Assembly (NCBI RefSeq): GCF_049747295.1
Contig: NZ_JBMHJM010000001.1
Location: 3,720,001-3,784,000 of the forward strand
Source: Afipia sp049747295
Lineage (GTDB): Bacteria; Pseudomonadota; Alphaproteobacteria; Rhizobiales; Xanthobacteraceae
Length of the DNA: 64,000 nt
Direction: 5' to 3'
Below the pieces are notes generated by a model. That model was not told the DNA's origin and did not search any database. It saw only the letters and a list, made by a program, of their open reading frames with translations. Positions within the stretch are counted from its first letter, which is position 1; each line of letters begins with the position of its first letter. The position numbers were made by a program, and so were the translations under genes. Shown here piece after piece: positions 42,644-51,509 of the stretch.

Positions 42644-43369
42644 CTAGTTTTCGATGACGAACTGAACGCGTTCAGCGGCAAAGCGCGAACGCGATATGAT
42701 CAACGGCTTGCCGTTCATTTCCGTGTCGAGCTTTTCGACCACCAGCACCGGGCGGCCGAGCGCGAGATCGAGGCGTGCGGCATCGGCGGCATCGGCAATG
42801 GCAGCCGTAACGTTGGTCCACTCGCGGCGATAGTCGCGGATGCCGAAATGGGCCAGCACCTTGGTGATGGACTGCATTTTTTCATAGAGTTTGCCGCCGT
42901 CGGGAAAGCGGTCCGCATCGACCCACGTGGAGCCGACGCAGATTGGCATCCGGTCTGCTGTGCGCAGTGCATCGATCCGCAGCAAGGGCGCGCCGGTCTT
43001 GAGGCCCAGGTGTTTGGCAAGATCCTGCGGCGCATCTTCGATCGATGCACTCAGCAGCTTGCCGCTGGCTTCGTGGCCGCCGGCACTGACGATTTCGGAA
43101 AACCGCGTGCGTGAGCGCAGCGGATAGGCGATGCGCGGTGCTTCGACATAGGTGCCGCTACCACGTTCGGCGCGCACCAGTCCGCGCTCGGCGAGCGCAG
43201 CCAGCGCACGGCGTACGGTGTGGCGGTTGACCCGATGGAGTTCCGCGATTTCGGTTTCGCCGGGCAGCTTGGAGTTGCGCGGATAGGTTCCATCGGCGAT
43301 CGATTGCTCGATGGAATCCGCGACGCGCCGCCACAGCGCAACGCCGGTGCTCGTTTCAGCCAAACTCAT
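42644..43369 (-). CDS. phnF: Phosphonate metabolism transcriptional regulator PhnF (GntR/HutC family)
   Basis: This 241-residue protein has an N-terminal GntR winged helix (ADSIEQSIADGTYPRNSKLPGETEIAELHRVNRHTVRRALAALAERGLVRAERGSGTYVE) and a C-terminal UTRA ligand domain (SRTRFSEIVSAGGHEASGK...FGIRDYRREWTNVTAAIADAADAARLDLALGRPVLVVEKLD...SRSRFAAERVQFVIEN). It is convergent with phnE2 and divergent from phnG. The perfect palindrome at 43456-43481 in the shared promoter is its likely operator. It is expected to repress phnG-N until a C-P lyase-related ligand binds. Confidence 0.93.
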   Translation of the reverse strand: MSLAETSTGVALWRRVADSIEQSIADGTYPRNSKLPGETEIAELHRVNRHTVRRALAALAERGLVRAERGSGTYVEAPRIAYPLRSRTRFSEIVSAGGHEASGKLLSASIEDAPQDLAKHLGLKTGAPLLRIDALRTADRMPICVGSTWVDADRFPDGGKLYEKMQSITKVLAHFGIRDYRREWTNVTAAIADAADAARLDLALGRPVLVVEKLDTEMNGKPLIISRSRFAAERVQFVIEN

Positions 43370-43434
43370 AGATGCGACAACCTTTCGCGGAGCGAGAGCC
43401 GCAACATACCGAAAATCATGCCGTCGTCACCAGA

Positions 43435-43452
43435 TTGTCATAGCGCTGCGTT
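43435..43452 (+). promoter_or_regulatory. Weak candidate Pho box upstream of phnG
   Basis: TTGTCAT-AGCG-CTGCGTT has the 7+4+7 layout. The first half matches CTGTCAT at 6 of 7 positions; the second half is weak. It lies just upstream of the PhnF palindrome. Confidence 0.3.
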
Positions 43453-43455
43453 ACG

Positions 43456-43481
43456 AAGTTGTCTATTAACATAGACAACTT
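43456..43481. promoter_or_regulatory. Probable PhnF operator palindrome
   Basis: AAGTTGTCTAT and ATAGACAACTT are exact inverted copies of 11 bp separated by TAAC, ending 21 bp before the phnG start codon. The TCTAT...ATAGA core resembles the TATAGAC-type half-sites bound by HutC-subfamily regulators including PhnF. The position would block transcription or initiation of phnG. Confidence 0.8.
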
Positions 43482-43502
43482 GGAATCAGCAAGCTGGACA
43501 TC

Positions 43503-43964
43503 ATGACCCGATCCGAACTCAGTCCGCAGCAGAACCAACGTCAGCGGGCGATGGCTGTCCTCGCGCATATGCCGACGCAGCGGATCGCGGCGTGCCTGGG
43601 CGATGTCGATGTTCCGCCGCACGAGGCGCTGCGCCAGCCGGAGAACGGCCTCGTGATGGTGCGCGGCCGGATCGGCGGTGACGGTGCGCCGTTCAACCTC
43701 GGTGAGGCCTCGGTGTCGCGCGCGGCCGTGCGGCTGTCCTCGGGTGAAGTCGGCTTTGGCTATGTGCTGGGGCGCGATGGCGAAAAGGCGCGGCTGATCG
43801 CGCTGTGTGACGCGCTGATCCAGAGCGACGTCTTCAAAGAGCGTATTGAAGACAAGGTTCTCGCGCCCCTGCGTCAGGAACTGGAGAAAGCCCGCGCGCA
43901 GCAGGATGCGGAGACGGCAGCGACACGGGTCGATTTCTACACACTGGTACGAGGCGAGGGCTGA
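43503..43964 (+). CDS. phnG: C-P lyase subunit PhnG
   Basis: This 153-residue core C-P lyase subunit contains RQRAMAVLAHMPTQRIAACLGD, PENGLVMVRGRIGGDGAPFNLGEASVSRAAVRLSSGEVGFGYVLGRDGEKARLIALCDAL, the conserved PhnG body. With PhnH, PhnI and PhnJ it forms the complex that transfers the phosphonate to ribose and cleaves the C-P bond. It opens the phnGHIJKLMN operon behind the PhnF palindrome. The ribosome site is weak. Confidence 0.94.
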   Translation: MTRSELSPQQNQRQRAMAVLAHMPTQRIAACLGDVDVPPHEALRQPENGLVMVRGRIGGDGAPFNLGEASVSRAAVRLSSGEVGFGYVLGRDGEKARLIALCDALIQSDVFKERIEDKVLAPLRQELEKARAQQDAETAATRVDFYTLVRGEG

Positions 43965-43968
43965 GATC

Positions 43969-44586
43969 ATGACACTTGCCACTCTCCAGTCCGGCCTCGG
44001 GACAGGCTTCGCCAATCCGGTGCAGTCGTCGCAGGTGGTGTTCCGCAGCGTGATGGATGCCATGGCGCGGCCGGGAACAGTTCATACGATTGCGGAGCCG
44101 GTCAAGGCGCCATCGCTCATGATGCCCGCAACCGCTGCAGTCGCACTGGCGCTGTTCGATCACGATACATCCGTCTGGCTCGATCAGGATTTCGCACACG
44201 AGACCGACATGGCGTCGTGGCTGCGCTTCCAGACCGGAGCGCCGCTGACGGCTGAGGCCTCGCAAGCTGCCTTCGCGCTAATCGCGAAGGGCTCGGCCTT
44301 GCCGGATTTCGAAACATTTGCGCCGGGAACGCCGGAATATCCGGACCGCTCCACCACGTTGGTGGTTCAGGTGGAGACGCTGACTGCGGGCGAGGAGATC
44401 ATGCTGAGCGGACCGGGCATTCAAGGCACGTCCAGTTTGCGGGCTGGCCCATTACCGCAGGATTTCGTCGCGCGCATGCAGGCCAACCGCGCGCTGTTTC
44501 CGCTCGGCGTCGATCTGCTGCTGGTCAGCGGCAATGATCTCGTCGCGCTGCCGCGCAGTATCCACGTTGCGGCGAAGGAGGCGTGA
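43969..44586 (+). CDS. phnH: C-P lyase subunit PhnH
   Basis: This 205-residue C-P lyase subunit begins at the ATG at 43969, 4 nt after the phnG stop. It has the PhnH blocks GTGFANPVQSSQVVFRSVMDAMARPG, ATAAVALALFDHDTSVWLDQDF and GPGIQGTSSLRAGPLPQDFVARMQANRALFPLGVDLLLVSGNDLVALPRSI. The GPGI and FPLGVDLLL motifs are near-invariant in the family. Confidence 0.94.
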   Translation: MTLATLQSGLGTGFANPVQSSQVVFRSVMDAMARPGTVHTIAEPVKAPSLMMPATAAVALALFDHDTSVWLDQDFAHETDMASWLRFQTGAPLTAEASQAAFALIAKGSALPDFETFAPGTPEYPDRSTTLVVQVETLTAGEEIMLSGPGIQGTSSLRAGPLPQDFVARMQANRALFPLGVDLLLVSGNDLVALPRSIHVAAKEA

Positions 44587-44589
44587 GCC

Positions 44590-45696
44590 ATGTACGTTGC
44601 AGTCAAGGGCGGCGAACGCGCCATCGAGAATGCACACCGGCTGATGGCGCATGAGCGCCGCGGCGATCCGGCGGTGCCGGATCTGTCCCTGTCGCAGATC
44701 TCTGAACAGCTCACCCTCGCGGTCGACCGCGTGATGACCGAAGGCTCGCTCTATGACCGCGAGCTGGCGGCGCTGGCGATCAAGCAGGCGCGCGGCGATA
44801 TGATCGAAGCGATCTTCCTGCTGCGCGCATTCCGCGCCACGCTGCCGCGTTTCGGTGTCACCGAGCCGCTCGACACCGCTGAGATGCAGGTGCGCCGCCG
44901 CGTGTCGTCCACTTTCAAGGACATTCCGGGCGGGCAAATCCTGGGGCCGACGTTCGACTATACCCATCGCCTGCTCGATCCGGCGCTAGCGGCGAGTGAA
45001 CCTGTCGCCGCACCGGCACAGGGCACCCCGAGTAACGAGCCGATGCCGCGCGTCACCGATATCCTCGGCGCAGACGGCTTGATTGAATCCTCGCCGAAGG
45101 GAGATCCGGATCAGCCGGTCGGCGATCTGACCCGTGAGCCGCTCAACTTCCCGGCGGATCGCGATCTGCGCCTGCAAAATCTCGCGCGTGGCGATGAGGG
45201 GTTTCTGTTGGCGCTGGGCTATGCGACGCAGCGCGGCTTCGGCCGCACCCATCCGTTCGCCGGTGAAATTCGCTTTGGCGATGTCGAGGTAGAGTTCTTT
45301 GCCGAAGAGGTCGGCTTCGCGGTGCCGCTCGGCTCGATCGAATTGACCGAATGCCAGATGGTGAACCAATTCAAGGGATCGGCCACGGAAGCGCCGTGCT
45401 TCACCCGCGGTTATGGCCTCGCCTTCGGCCAGAGCGAGCGCAAGACCATGTCGATGGCGTTGGTGGATCGCTCCTTGCGCGCGCGCGAATTGGGCGAGGA
45501 GGTGCGCGCACCGACCCAGGACGAAGAATTTGTCATGTCACATTCCGACAACGTGCAGGCGACGGGCTTCGTCGAGCACCTTAAACTGCCGCATTATGTG
45601 GACTTCCAGTCCGAGCTTGGGCTGCTGCGCAAGCTGCGCAAGGAATTCGAGGCGGCGAAAGACAGTGACGGTAACCTTGCGGAGGCCGCCGAATGA
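44590..45696 (+). CDS. phnI: C-P lyase subunit PhnI
   Basis: This 368-residue subunit starts 3 nt after phnH. It has the N-terminal YVAVKGGERAIENAHRLMAHERRGD, QARGDMIEAIFLLRAFRATLPR, and RRVSSTFKDIPGGQILGPTFDYTHRLLDP. The C-terminal half carries LGYATQRGFGRTHPFAGEIRFGDVEVEF and PCFTRGYGLAFGQSERKTMSMALVDRSL. PhnI with PhnG, H and L catalyses formation of the ribose-1-phosphonate triphosphate. Its stop overlaps the phnJ start. Confidence 0.95.
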   Translation: MYVAVKGGERAIENAHRLMAHERRGDPAVPDLSLSQISEQLTLAVDRVMTEGSLYDRELAALAIKQARGDMIEAIFLLRAFRATLPRFGVTEPLDTAEMQVRRRVSSTFKDIPGGQILGPTFDYTHRLLDPALAASEPVAAPAQGTPSNEPMPRVTDILGADGLIESSPKGDPDQPVGDLTREPLNFPADRDLRLQNLARGDEGFLLALGYATQRGFGRTHPFAGEIRFGDVEVEFFAEEVGFAVPLGSIELTECQMVNQFKGSATEAPCFTRGYGLAFGQSERKTMSMALVDRSLRARELGEEVRAPTQDEEFVMSHSDNVQATGFVEHLKLPHYVDFQSELGLLRKLRKEFEAAKDSDGNLAEAAE

Positions 45697-46568
45697 ACGC
45701 GCCGGTTTACAACTTCGCTTACCTCGACGAGCAGACCAAGCGGATGATCCGCCGCGCGATCCTGAAGGCGATCGCGATCCCCGGTTATCAGGTGCCGTTC
45801 GCCAGCCGTGAAATGCCGATGCCGTATGGTTGGGGCACGGGCGGCGTGCAGGTGACGGCGGCCATCCTCGGGGCGGACGATACGCTGAAAGTTATCGACC
45901 AGGGCTCCGACGACACCACCAACGCCATTTCGATCCGCAAGTTCTTCGAAAAGACCGCGAATGTTGCGACGACAACCGTCACATCGGATGCCAGTGTGAT
46001 CCAGACGCGGCATCGTATTCCGGAAACGGCGCTGACCGAGGATCAGGTGCTGGTCTATCAGGTGCCGATCCCTGAGCCGCTGCGCTTTCTTGAGCCGCGC
46101 GAGACCGAGACACGCCGGATGCATGCGCTTGCCGAATACGGGCTGATGCACGTGAAGCTCTACGAGGACATCGCGCGCCACGGCCACATCGCGACGACTT
46201 ACGCTTATCCAGTGAAGGTCGACGACCGTTACGTGATGGACCCGTCGCCGACGCCGAAATTCGACAATCCAAAGATGGATGATTGCGCCGCGCTGCAGTT
46301 GTTTGGTGCCGGCCGTGAGAAACGCATCTACGCCATCCCACCGCACACCAAGGTGCGCTCGCTGGATTTTGAGGATCATCCGTTCGAGACCTATCGCTTC
46401 AGCGCGCCATGCGCGCTGTGCGGTTCGAACGAATCCTATCTCGACGAAGTCGTGGTCGATGACAAGGGCGGGCGGATGTTCGTCTGCTCCGACACGGATT
46501 ATTGCGAAACGCGCCGCGCGGACGGCCATCAGGGTGCTGGCTTCGGCGCCGACCATCAGGTGACATGA
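45693..46568 (+). CDS. phnJ: C-P lyase radical SAM subunit PhnJ
   Basis: This 291-residue enzyme cleaves the carbon-phosphorus bond. Four cysteines lie at 240, 243, 265 and 271 (CALCGSN...FVCSDTDYC), matching the E. coli pattern: three ligate the [4Fe-4S] cluster and one is the catalytic thiyl cysteine. Other blocks are YLDEQTKRMIRRAILKAIAIPGYQVPFASREMPMPYGWGTGG and EYGLMHVKLYEDIARHGHIATTYAYPV. It overlaps phnI and phnK by 4 nt each, so the genes are translationally coupled. Confidence 0.96.
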   Translation: MNAPVYNFAYLDEQTKRMIRRAILKAIAIPGYQVPFASREMPMPYGWGTGGVQVTAAILGADDTLKVIDQGSDDTTNAISIRKFFEKTANVATTTVTSDASVIQTRHRIPETALTEDQVLVYQVPIPEPLRFLEPRETETRRMHALAEYGLMHVKLYEDIARHGHIATTYAYPVKVDDRYVMDPSPTPKFDNPKMDDCAALQLFGAGREKRIYAIPPHTKVRSLDFEDHPFETYRFSAPCALCGSNESYLDEVVVDDKGGRMFVCSDTDYCETRRADGHQGAGFGADHQVT

Positions 46569-47350
46569 TGCGTGACGACGATCAGCCACTGCTCATTTGC
46601 GACAGCCTCAGCAAGTCCTACGGCCGCCACCTCGGCTGTCGCAACGTGTCGTTCGAATTGTATCCGGGCGAGGTGCTGGCCATCGTCGGTGAGTCGGGCT
46701 CGGGCAAATCGACGCTGTTGCAGATGTTGTCGACGCAGCTGCAGCCGACCGGCGGGCGGGTACTTTATCGCATGCGCGATGGCGTCACGCGTGATCTCGC
46801 AACACTCGGTGAAGCCGAGCGGCGCTTCCTGTTCCGGACCGACTGGGGCTATGTGCACCAGGATCCGGCCATGGGCCTGCGCATGGCGGTGTCGGCCGGT
46901 GCCAATGTCGGCGAACGGCTGATGGCGGTCGGCTGGAATCACTACGGCAACATCCGCGATACCGCGGCGTCTTGGCTCGAGCGGGTGGAAATTCCGACCC
47001 TCCGCATCGACGATGCGCCGAAGACCTATTCCGGCGGCATGCGGCAGCGTCTGCAGATTGCGCGCAATCTCGTCACCGAGCCGCGCCTGGTGTTCATGGA
47101 CGAGCCAACGGGCGGCCTCGACGTGTCGGTCCAGGCGCGTTTGCTCGATCTGGTGCGCGGGCTGGTCAACGAGCTCGGGCTTGCGGTCGTGATCGTCACC
47201 CACGATCTCGCGGTGGCGCGTCTGTTGTCGCACCGCGTGATGGTGATGAAGGGCGGCGAAGTGATCGAGACCGGTCTGACGGATCAGGTGCTCGATGATC
47301 CGCATGAGCCTTATACCCAGCTTCTCGTTTCCTCGATCCTGCCGGCGTGA
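46565..47350 (+). CDS. phnK: C-P lyase ABC-type ATPase PhnK
   Basis: This 261-residue ABC ATPase is not linked to a permease. It has Walker A GESGSGKSTLLQML, signature YSGGMRQRLQIARNL and Walker B LVFMDEPTGGLDVSVQARLLDL. The block RTDWGYVHQDPAMGLRMAVSAGANVGERLMAVG is PhnK-specific. It binds the PhnGHIJ core complex and is needed for lyase activity. The start at 46565 overlaps the phnJ stop; a second ATG at 46568 is almost equivalent. Confidence 0.94.
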   Translation: MMRDDDQPLLICDSLSKSYGRHLGCRNVSFELYPGEVLAIVGESGSGKSTLLQMLSTQLQPTGGRVLYRMRDGVTRDLATLGEAERRFLFRTDWGYVHQDPAMGLRMAVSAGANVGERLMAVGWNHYGNIRDTAASWLERVEIPTLRIDDAPKTYSGGMRQRLQIARNLVTEPRLVFMDEPTGGLDVSVQARLLDLVRGLVNELGLAVVIVTHDLAVARLLSHRVMVMKGGEVIETGLTDQVLDDPHEPYTQLLVSSILPA

Positions 47351-47357
47351 GGTGCAG

Positions 47358-48056
47358 ATGTCTCCGATGATCGAAATTTCCGGCGCGGCCAAGACTTTCA
47401 CCATGCACCTGCAGAACGGCGTGCGGCTGCCGGTGATTTCCGGCGTGTCGATGCATGTGAATGCCGGCGAATGCGTCGTGCTGGCAGGGCCATCCGGCGC
47501 GGGAAAGTCGTCGATTCTGAAGATGATCTTCGGCAATTACCGCTGCGATCAAGGCCGCATTGCGGTTCGCCATGCAGGCAATGTGATTGACATCGCAAGC
47601 GCGGAGCCGCGCGACGTGCTGCGTGTCCGCAGATACACCATCGGCTATGTCAGCCAGTTCCTGCGCGCCGTGCCACGCGTGGCGACCATCGATGTGGTGG
47701 CAGAACCTCTGATCGCGAACGGTGTCGCGCGCGACGATGCCAAAGCCCGCGCCGGCGCACTGCTGCGCCGGCTCAACATTGCCGAGCGGCTCTGGACGCT
47801 GCCGCCCTCGACGTTCTCCGGCGGCGAGCAGCAGCGCGTGAATATCGCGCGCGGGTTCATCTCGGACATGCCGATCCTGTTGCTGGACGAGCCCACAGCA
47901 TCACTCGATGCAACCAATCGCCAGATCGTCGTCGATCTGGTTGGAGAAAAGAAAGCCCGCGGCGTCGCCATGGTGGCGATCGTGCACGATGACGACGTGC
48001 GCAATCTGATCGCGGATCGAATTGTCGACGTGACGTCGTTCGCGGCGGCAGCGTGA
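47358..48056 (+). CDS. phnL: C-P lyase ABC-type ATPase PhnL
   Basis: This 232-residue ATPase has Walker A GPSGAGKSSILKMIFGNY, signature FSGGEQQRVNIARGF and Walker B ILLLDEPTASLDATNR. The PhnL-typical RYTIGYVSQFLRAVPRVATIDVVAEPL block is present. It starts at the ATG at 47358, 7 nt after phnK, and is followed by phnM. It works with PhnGHI in the first step and also docks on the core complex. Confidence 0.94.
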   Translation: MSPMIEISGAAKTFTMHLQNGVRLPVISGVSMHVNAGECVVLAGPSGAGKSSILKMIFGNYRCDQGRIAVRHAGNVIDIASAEPRDVLRVRRYTIGYVSQFLRAVPRVATIDVVAEPLIANGVARDDAKARAGALLRRLNIAERLWTLPPSTFSGGEQQRVNIARGFISDMPILLLDEPTASLDATNRQIVVDLVGEKKARGVAMVAIVHDDDVRNLIADRIVDVTSFAAAA

Positions 48057-48066
48057 AGGGGGAAAA

Positions 48067-49224
48067 ATGAGTTCTGAAAGAAACGAAACAATTCTCAGTA
48101 ATGCCCGTGTGGTGCTGCATGACCGTGTCATCGAGCGCGGCTGGGTGGCGATCGGGGGTGGCGTGATCGCAGAGGTCGGCGAGGGCGATGCGCCCGAGCG
48201 CGGCGAAGACATGGGCGGCGATCTGGTGATGCCGGGCTTGATCGAGCTGCATACGGATCACCTCGAGGCGCACTATGTGCCGCGTCCAAAGGTCTACTGG
48301 GACCCGGTCGCTGCCGTCGTCTCCTACGATGGCCAGCTTGCCACCAGCGGCATCACCACGGTTCTCGATTCGTTGCGTCTCTGGAGCGAGGAAGGCGTCG
48401 AGGACGTGGACGGCCAGGCGAATGTTCTGGCAAAAGCGATCAGCAGCGCGCGCGATGCCAATCTGCTGCGCGCCGACCACTTTCTGCACCTGCGCTGTGA
48501 AATTCCGACCCCGCGCGTCGTCGAAGAGGCTCAGGAGTTGATTGAGCGCCCGGATATTCGGCTAATGTCGCTGATGGACCATACCCCGGGTCAACGGCAA
48601 TTCCGCGATGAGGGCAAACTGCGCGACTATTACCGCGGCAAGAGCGGCGGCCTCACCGATGCGCAGCTCGACGTGATGTTCGCCCAGCGTTTGGACTACC
48701 AGAAGAAATACGCCGCGAAGAACATGCGTGAGATCGTCGCATTGGCGCATAGCCATAACGTCCCGCTCGCCAGCCACGACGATACCACGGAGGAGAACGT
48801 CGGCGAGGCGATCCGTGATCGCGTGTCGGTGGCTGAATTCCCGACCACGATGGAAGCCGCACGCGGGCTGCATCAGGCGGGCGTTCGCGTGCTGATGGGC
48901 GCGCCGAACGTCGTGCGCGGCGGATCGCACTCCGGCAACATCGCAGCAGTCGATCTCGCCCGTGAAGGCCTGCTCGACATCATGTCGTCGGACTACGTGC
49001 CGTCCAGCCTGCTGATGGCGGCGATGCAACTGCCGAAACATGCTCCGGTGATCGATCTTGCCGCAGCCGTGCGGACCGTCACCAAAACGGCGGCGGAAGC
49101 CGTCGGCCTCAGCGACCGAGGAGAGATCGTTGCAGGCAAGCGAGCCGACGTGATCCGCGTGCATATGGCCAGGGATATTCCCATCGTACGCAGCGTCTGG
49201 CGTGAAGGGATTCGGGTCGCATGA
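48067..49224 (+). CDS. phnM: Alpha-D-ribose 1-methylphosphonate 5-triphosphate diphosphatase PhnM, second paralogue in the window
   Basis: This 385-residue amidohydrolase-superfamily enzyme removes pyrophosphate from the ribose triphosphate intermediate. It has the canonical metal motif MPGLIELHTDHLEAHYVPRPKVYWDPVAAVVSYDGQLATSGITTVLDSL, LMDHTPGQRQF, PLASHDDTTEENVGEA and NVVRGGSHSGNIAAVDLAREGLLDIMSSDYVPSSLL. These match the E. coli enzyme more closely than the paralogue at 36989 does. It has an AAGGGGGA ribosome site, and its stop overlaps phnN by 4 nt. Confidence 0.95.
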   Translation: MSSERNETILSNARVVLHDRVIERGWVAIGGGVIAEVGEGDAPERGEDMGGDLVMPGLIELHTDHLEAHYVPRPKVYWDPVAAVVSYDGQLATSGITTVLDSLRLWSEEGVEDVDGQANVLAKAISSARDANLLRADHFLHLRCEIPTPRVVEEAQELIERPDIRLMSLMDHTPGQRQFRDEGKLRDYYRGKSGGLTDAQLDVMFAQRLDYQKKYAAKNMREIVALAHSHNVPLASHDDTTEENVGEAIRDRVSVAEFPTTMEAARGLHQAGVRVLMGAPNVVRGGSHSGNIAAVDLAREGLLDIMSSDYVPSSLLMAAMQLPKHAPVIDLAAAVRTVTKTAAEAVGLSDRGEIVAGKRADVIRVHMARDIPIVRSVWREGIRVA

Positions 49225-49799
49225 TCGATACAGCCACACTTTCAGATCCTCGCATCGGTCTGATCGGACCCGGCCGCCTGGTTCTCGTTGTCGGCCCAAG
49301 CGGCGCTGGTAAGGATACGCTGATCGGGCTTGCGCAGGCTGCGTGCGCGGACGATCCTGGCGTCGTGTTTCCGCAACGCGTGGTGACACGCGAGGCGTCC
49401 ACATTCGAAAACAACACAGCCGTCAGCCAGACGATGTTCGGGCAGATGCTTGCCCATGGCGAATTTGCCTTCCAATGGGAAGCGCATGGCCTGCGCTATG
49501 GCGTGCCGCACGCGATCGTCGACGATATCCGTGGCGGGCGGGCGGTGGTGGTCAATGTCTCACGCACCATCGTCGAACTCGCGCGCCGGTCCTATGCCAA
49601 TGTGACGGTGGTCTCGATCACCGCGCCGGCGGATATCCTGGCACAGCGTATCGCCGATCGCGGACGCGCCAGCGACGGTCAGGTCGAGGGCAGGATCCGG
49701 CGTATGGTCGTTGCCGCCGAACCGGATGTCGTCATCAACAATATCGGACCGGCCAAAGATCACGCTGCCCAGTTGTTGCGGACCATCAGAGGGCATTAG
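49221..49799 (+). CDS. phnN: Ribose 1,5-bisphosphate phosphokinase PhnN
   Basis: This 192-residue P-loop kinase of the guanylate-kinase type makes PRPP from ribose 1,5-bisphosphate. The Walker A is VVGPSGAGKDTLIG. FPQRVVTREASTFENNTAVSQTMFGQMLAHGEFAFQWEAHGLRYGVP forms the substrate region. It is translationally coupled to phnM by ATGA overlap and closes the C-P lyase operon, linking phosphonate breakdown to nucleotide synthesis. Confidence 0.93.
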   Translation: MIDTATLSDPRIGLIGPGRLVLVVGPSGAGKDTLIGLAQAACADDPGVVFPQRVVTREASTFENNTAVSQTMFGQMLAHGEFAFQWEAHGLRYGVPHAIVDDIRGGRAVVVNVSRTIVELARRSYANVTVVSITAPADILAQRIADRGRASDGQVEGRIRRMVVAAEPDVVINNIGPAKDHAAQLLRTIRGH

Positions 49800-49842
49800 G
49801 GGCTGAATGCAACCAGCCGATCTGAACAGGGGGCACGGCAAC

Positions 49843-50268
49843 ATGGTGAGCGATATGAAGGTCCGGGCTGGCCAGTGCCATTGCGGTGCGGTGCGTTTCG
49901 AGGTGTCGCTCACCAAGGGCTTCAATTCGATCCGCCGCTGCACCTGCTCTTACTGCCGGATGCGAGGCGCCGTCATGGTCATGGTGGAAAAGGACGAGAT
50001 CAAGGTCCTGCAGGGCGAGGATATGTTAACAAGCTATCGCTTCCATACCGGAGCAGCGCAGCACTTCTTCTGCTCTCGCTGCGGAATCTACACGCATCAT
50101 CAGCGACGATCTGACCAGAACCTGTACGCCGTCAATGTGGCTTGCCTGGACGGGGCGAGCCCATTCGATTTCTCTGAGGTGCCTGTCATGGATGGCGTCA
50201 ATCATACGAACGACACCGGCAGACCAACCCGTCAGGCGGGAACGCTCCGCTTCATCCCGGCTGGCTGA
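49843..50268 (+). CDS. GFA/CENP-V family zinc protein
   Basis: This 141-residue protein has the glutathione-dependent formaldehyde-activating (GFA) fold with zinc cysteines in GQCHCGAVRFEV, RRCTCSYCRMRGA and FFCSRCGIYTHH. The family includes Gfa and many uncharacterised proteins. Its place 43 nt after phnN, in the same direction, raises the possibility that it handles formaldehyde or a one-carbon product of C-P lyase action. The spacing and own GGGGG ribosome site mean it may be independent. Confidence 0.85.
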   Translation: MVSDMKVRAGQCHCGAVRFEVSLTKGFNSIRRCTCSYCRMRGAVMVMVEKDEIKVLQGEDMLTSYRFHTGAAQHFFCSRCGIYTHHQRRSDQNLYAVNVACLDGASPFDFSEVPVMDGVNHTNDTGRPTRQAGTLRFIPAG

Positions 50269-50446
50269 CGATCGAGGGAGCCCGACAGCTGCCCGGCAGT
50301 GGTCGCGCTTAGACGGCTGACCGTCTCCAACCAGGCCGCTTAAGGACTTGCGCTGGGGTGGTTCTCTGACCCAGCTCGTTTACCTCCCGTTAACCATAAT
50401 TGAGGCACCTTGCCGCAAAGGTTCCTGGGGAGCGGGCAACCAAACT

Positions 50447-51430
50447 ATGTCTTTTGAACCATCTGTCATCACAGCGGGTCTTGATGCTGCGCGCACCAAG
50501 ATCGCGAACACCATTAAAAGTGCCGCAAGCGCCACCGGCGCGAGCTTCGAATATCTCGTCTCTGCGGCGAAGATGGAATCGAATCTCGACCCGTCCGCGC
50601 AGGCGTCGACGTCATCCGCGCGCGGGCTTTATCAATTCATCGAGCAGACCTGGCTCGGCACCGTCAAAGAGGCGGGAGCCGCATTCGGCTTTGGTAAATA
50701 TGCCGACGCCATTTCAAAGTCGCCATCCGGCACCTATTCGGTCAGTGATCCGGCCGCCCGCGAAGAAATTCTCAAGTTGCGCGATGATCCTGCGGCCAAT
50801 GCCGCAATGGCGGGCGTGCTGACGCAGTCCAACAGTTTCAAGCTCACCGGCTCGATTGGCCGCAGGCCGACCGACGGCGAACTTTATATGGCGCACTTCA
50901 TGGGCGTCGGTGGCGCGTCCAAGCTCATCACCAGTGCGCAGGAGAATCCGTACGCATCGGCGCCTGCGATGTTTCCCAACGCCGCAGCCGCAAACCGCCC
51001 GATCTTCTATAATCGCGACGGCAGTGCGCGAAGCGTCTCGCAGGTTTATTCCGTGCTGACGTCGCGTTACGACAGCGCGGCGAATTCGCAGACGACGCGC
51101 ATGGCCATGGCATCGGCTGGCGAGGCACCCGGGCAATCGCGGATGGCGAACGTACCGGGTAACGCCGCGTTTCTTGCGAACTTCCCACAAGCTCGGACGC
51201 CGGGGACGTCTTCACCCCAGCTCGAGGAACTGCAGACCCCGATCTCGCCGACCTTCCGCTCGCTGTTCCAAGCCGGCGTCCGGCAGGAACCGGTGTCGAA
51301 CACCGTCCGCGAACTGTGGGGTAACAAGACCACGGCGAGCAATGCGGGAGTTCCGAACGACCCGCCTAAGGATGAGGGGCCGCGTGGCATCGGCCTGTTC
51401 AGCGATCCGACCGGACGTTACAGCGGCTGA
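50447..51430 (+). CDS. Lytic transglycosylase (SLT-domain) protein
   Basis: This 327-residue protein starts at the ATG at 50447. The catalytic Glu44 lies in FEYLVSAAKMESNLDPSAQA, followed by STSSARGLYQFIEQTWLGTVKEAGAAFG, the goose-type/SLT fold. Further along, GRRPTDGELYMAHFMGVGGASKLI completes the domain. The last 120 residues are low-complexity and rich in Ala, Ser and Pro. No signal peptide is visible, which suits proteins exported with an appendage or used by phage-like particles. No flagellar, secretion or phage genes are nearby. Confidence 0.85.
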   Translation: MSFEPSVITAGLDAARTKIANTIKSAASATGASFEYLVSAAKMESNLDPSAQASTSSARGLYQFIEQTWLGTVKEAGAAFGFGKYADAISKSPSGTYSVSDPAAREEILKLRDDPAANAAMAGVLTQSNSFKLTGSIGRRPTDGELYMAHFMGVGGASKLITSAQENPYASAPAMFPNAAAANRPIFYNRDGSARSVSQVYSVLTSRYDSAANSQTTRMAMASAGEAPGQSRMANVPGNAAFLANFPQARTPGTSSPQLEELQTPISPTFRSLFQAGVRQEPVSNTVRELWGNKTTASNAGVPNDPPKDEGPRGIGLFSDPTGRYSG

Positions 51431-51509
51431 TCTCTTCCGAAGATTGTTTTGATCGGCTTCGCGAGCCCCGACCGGGGATTCCCCATCGCGTGTGAACCGC
51501 CTATCTTTG

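Noticed and set aside
50447..51430. Lytic transglycosylase as evidence for a prophage
   Set aside because: No other phage structural, integrase or replication genes surround it; similar single genes are normal in this group.
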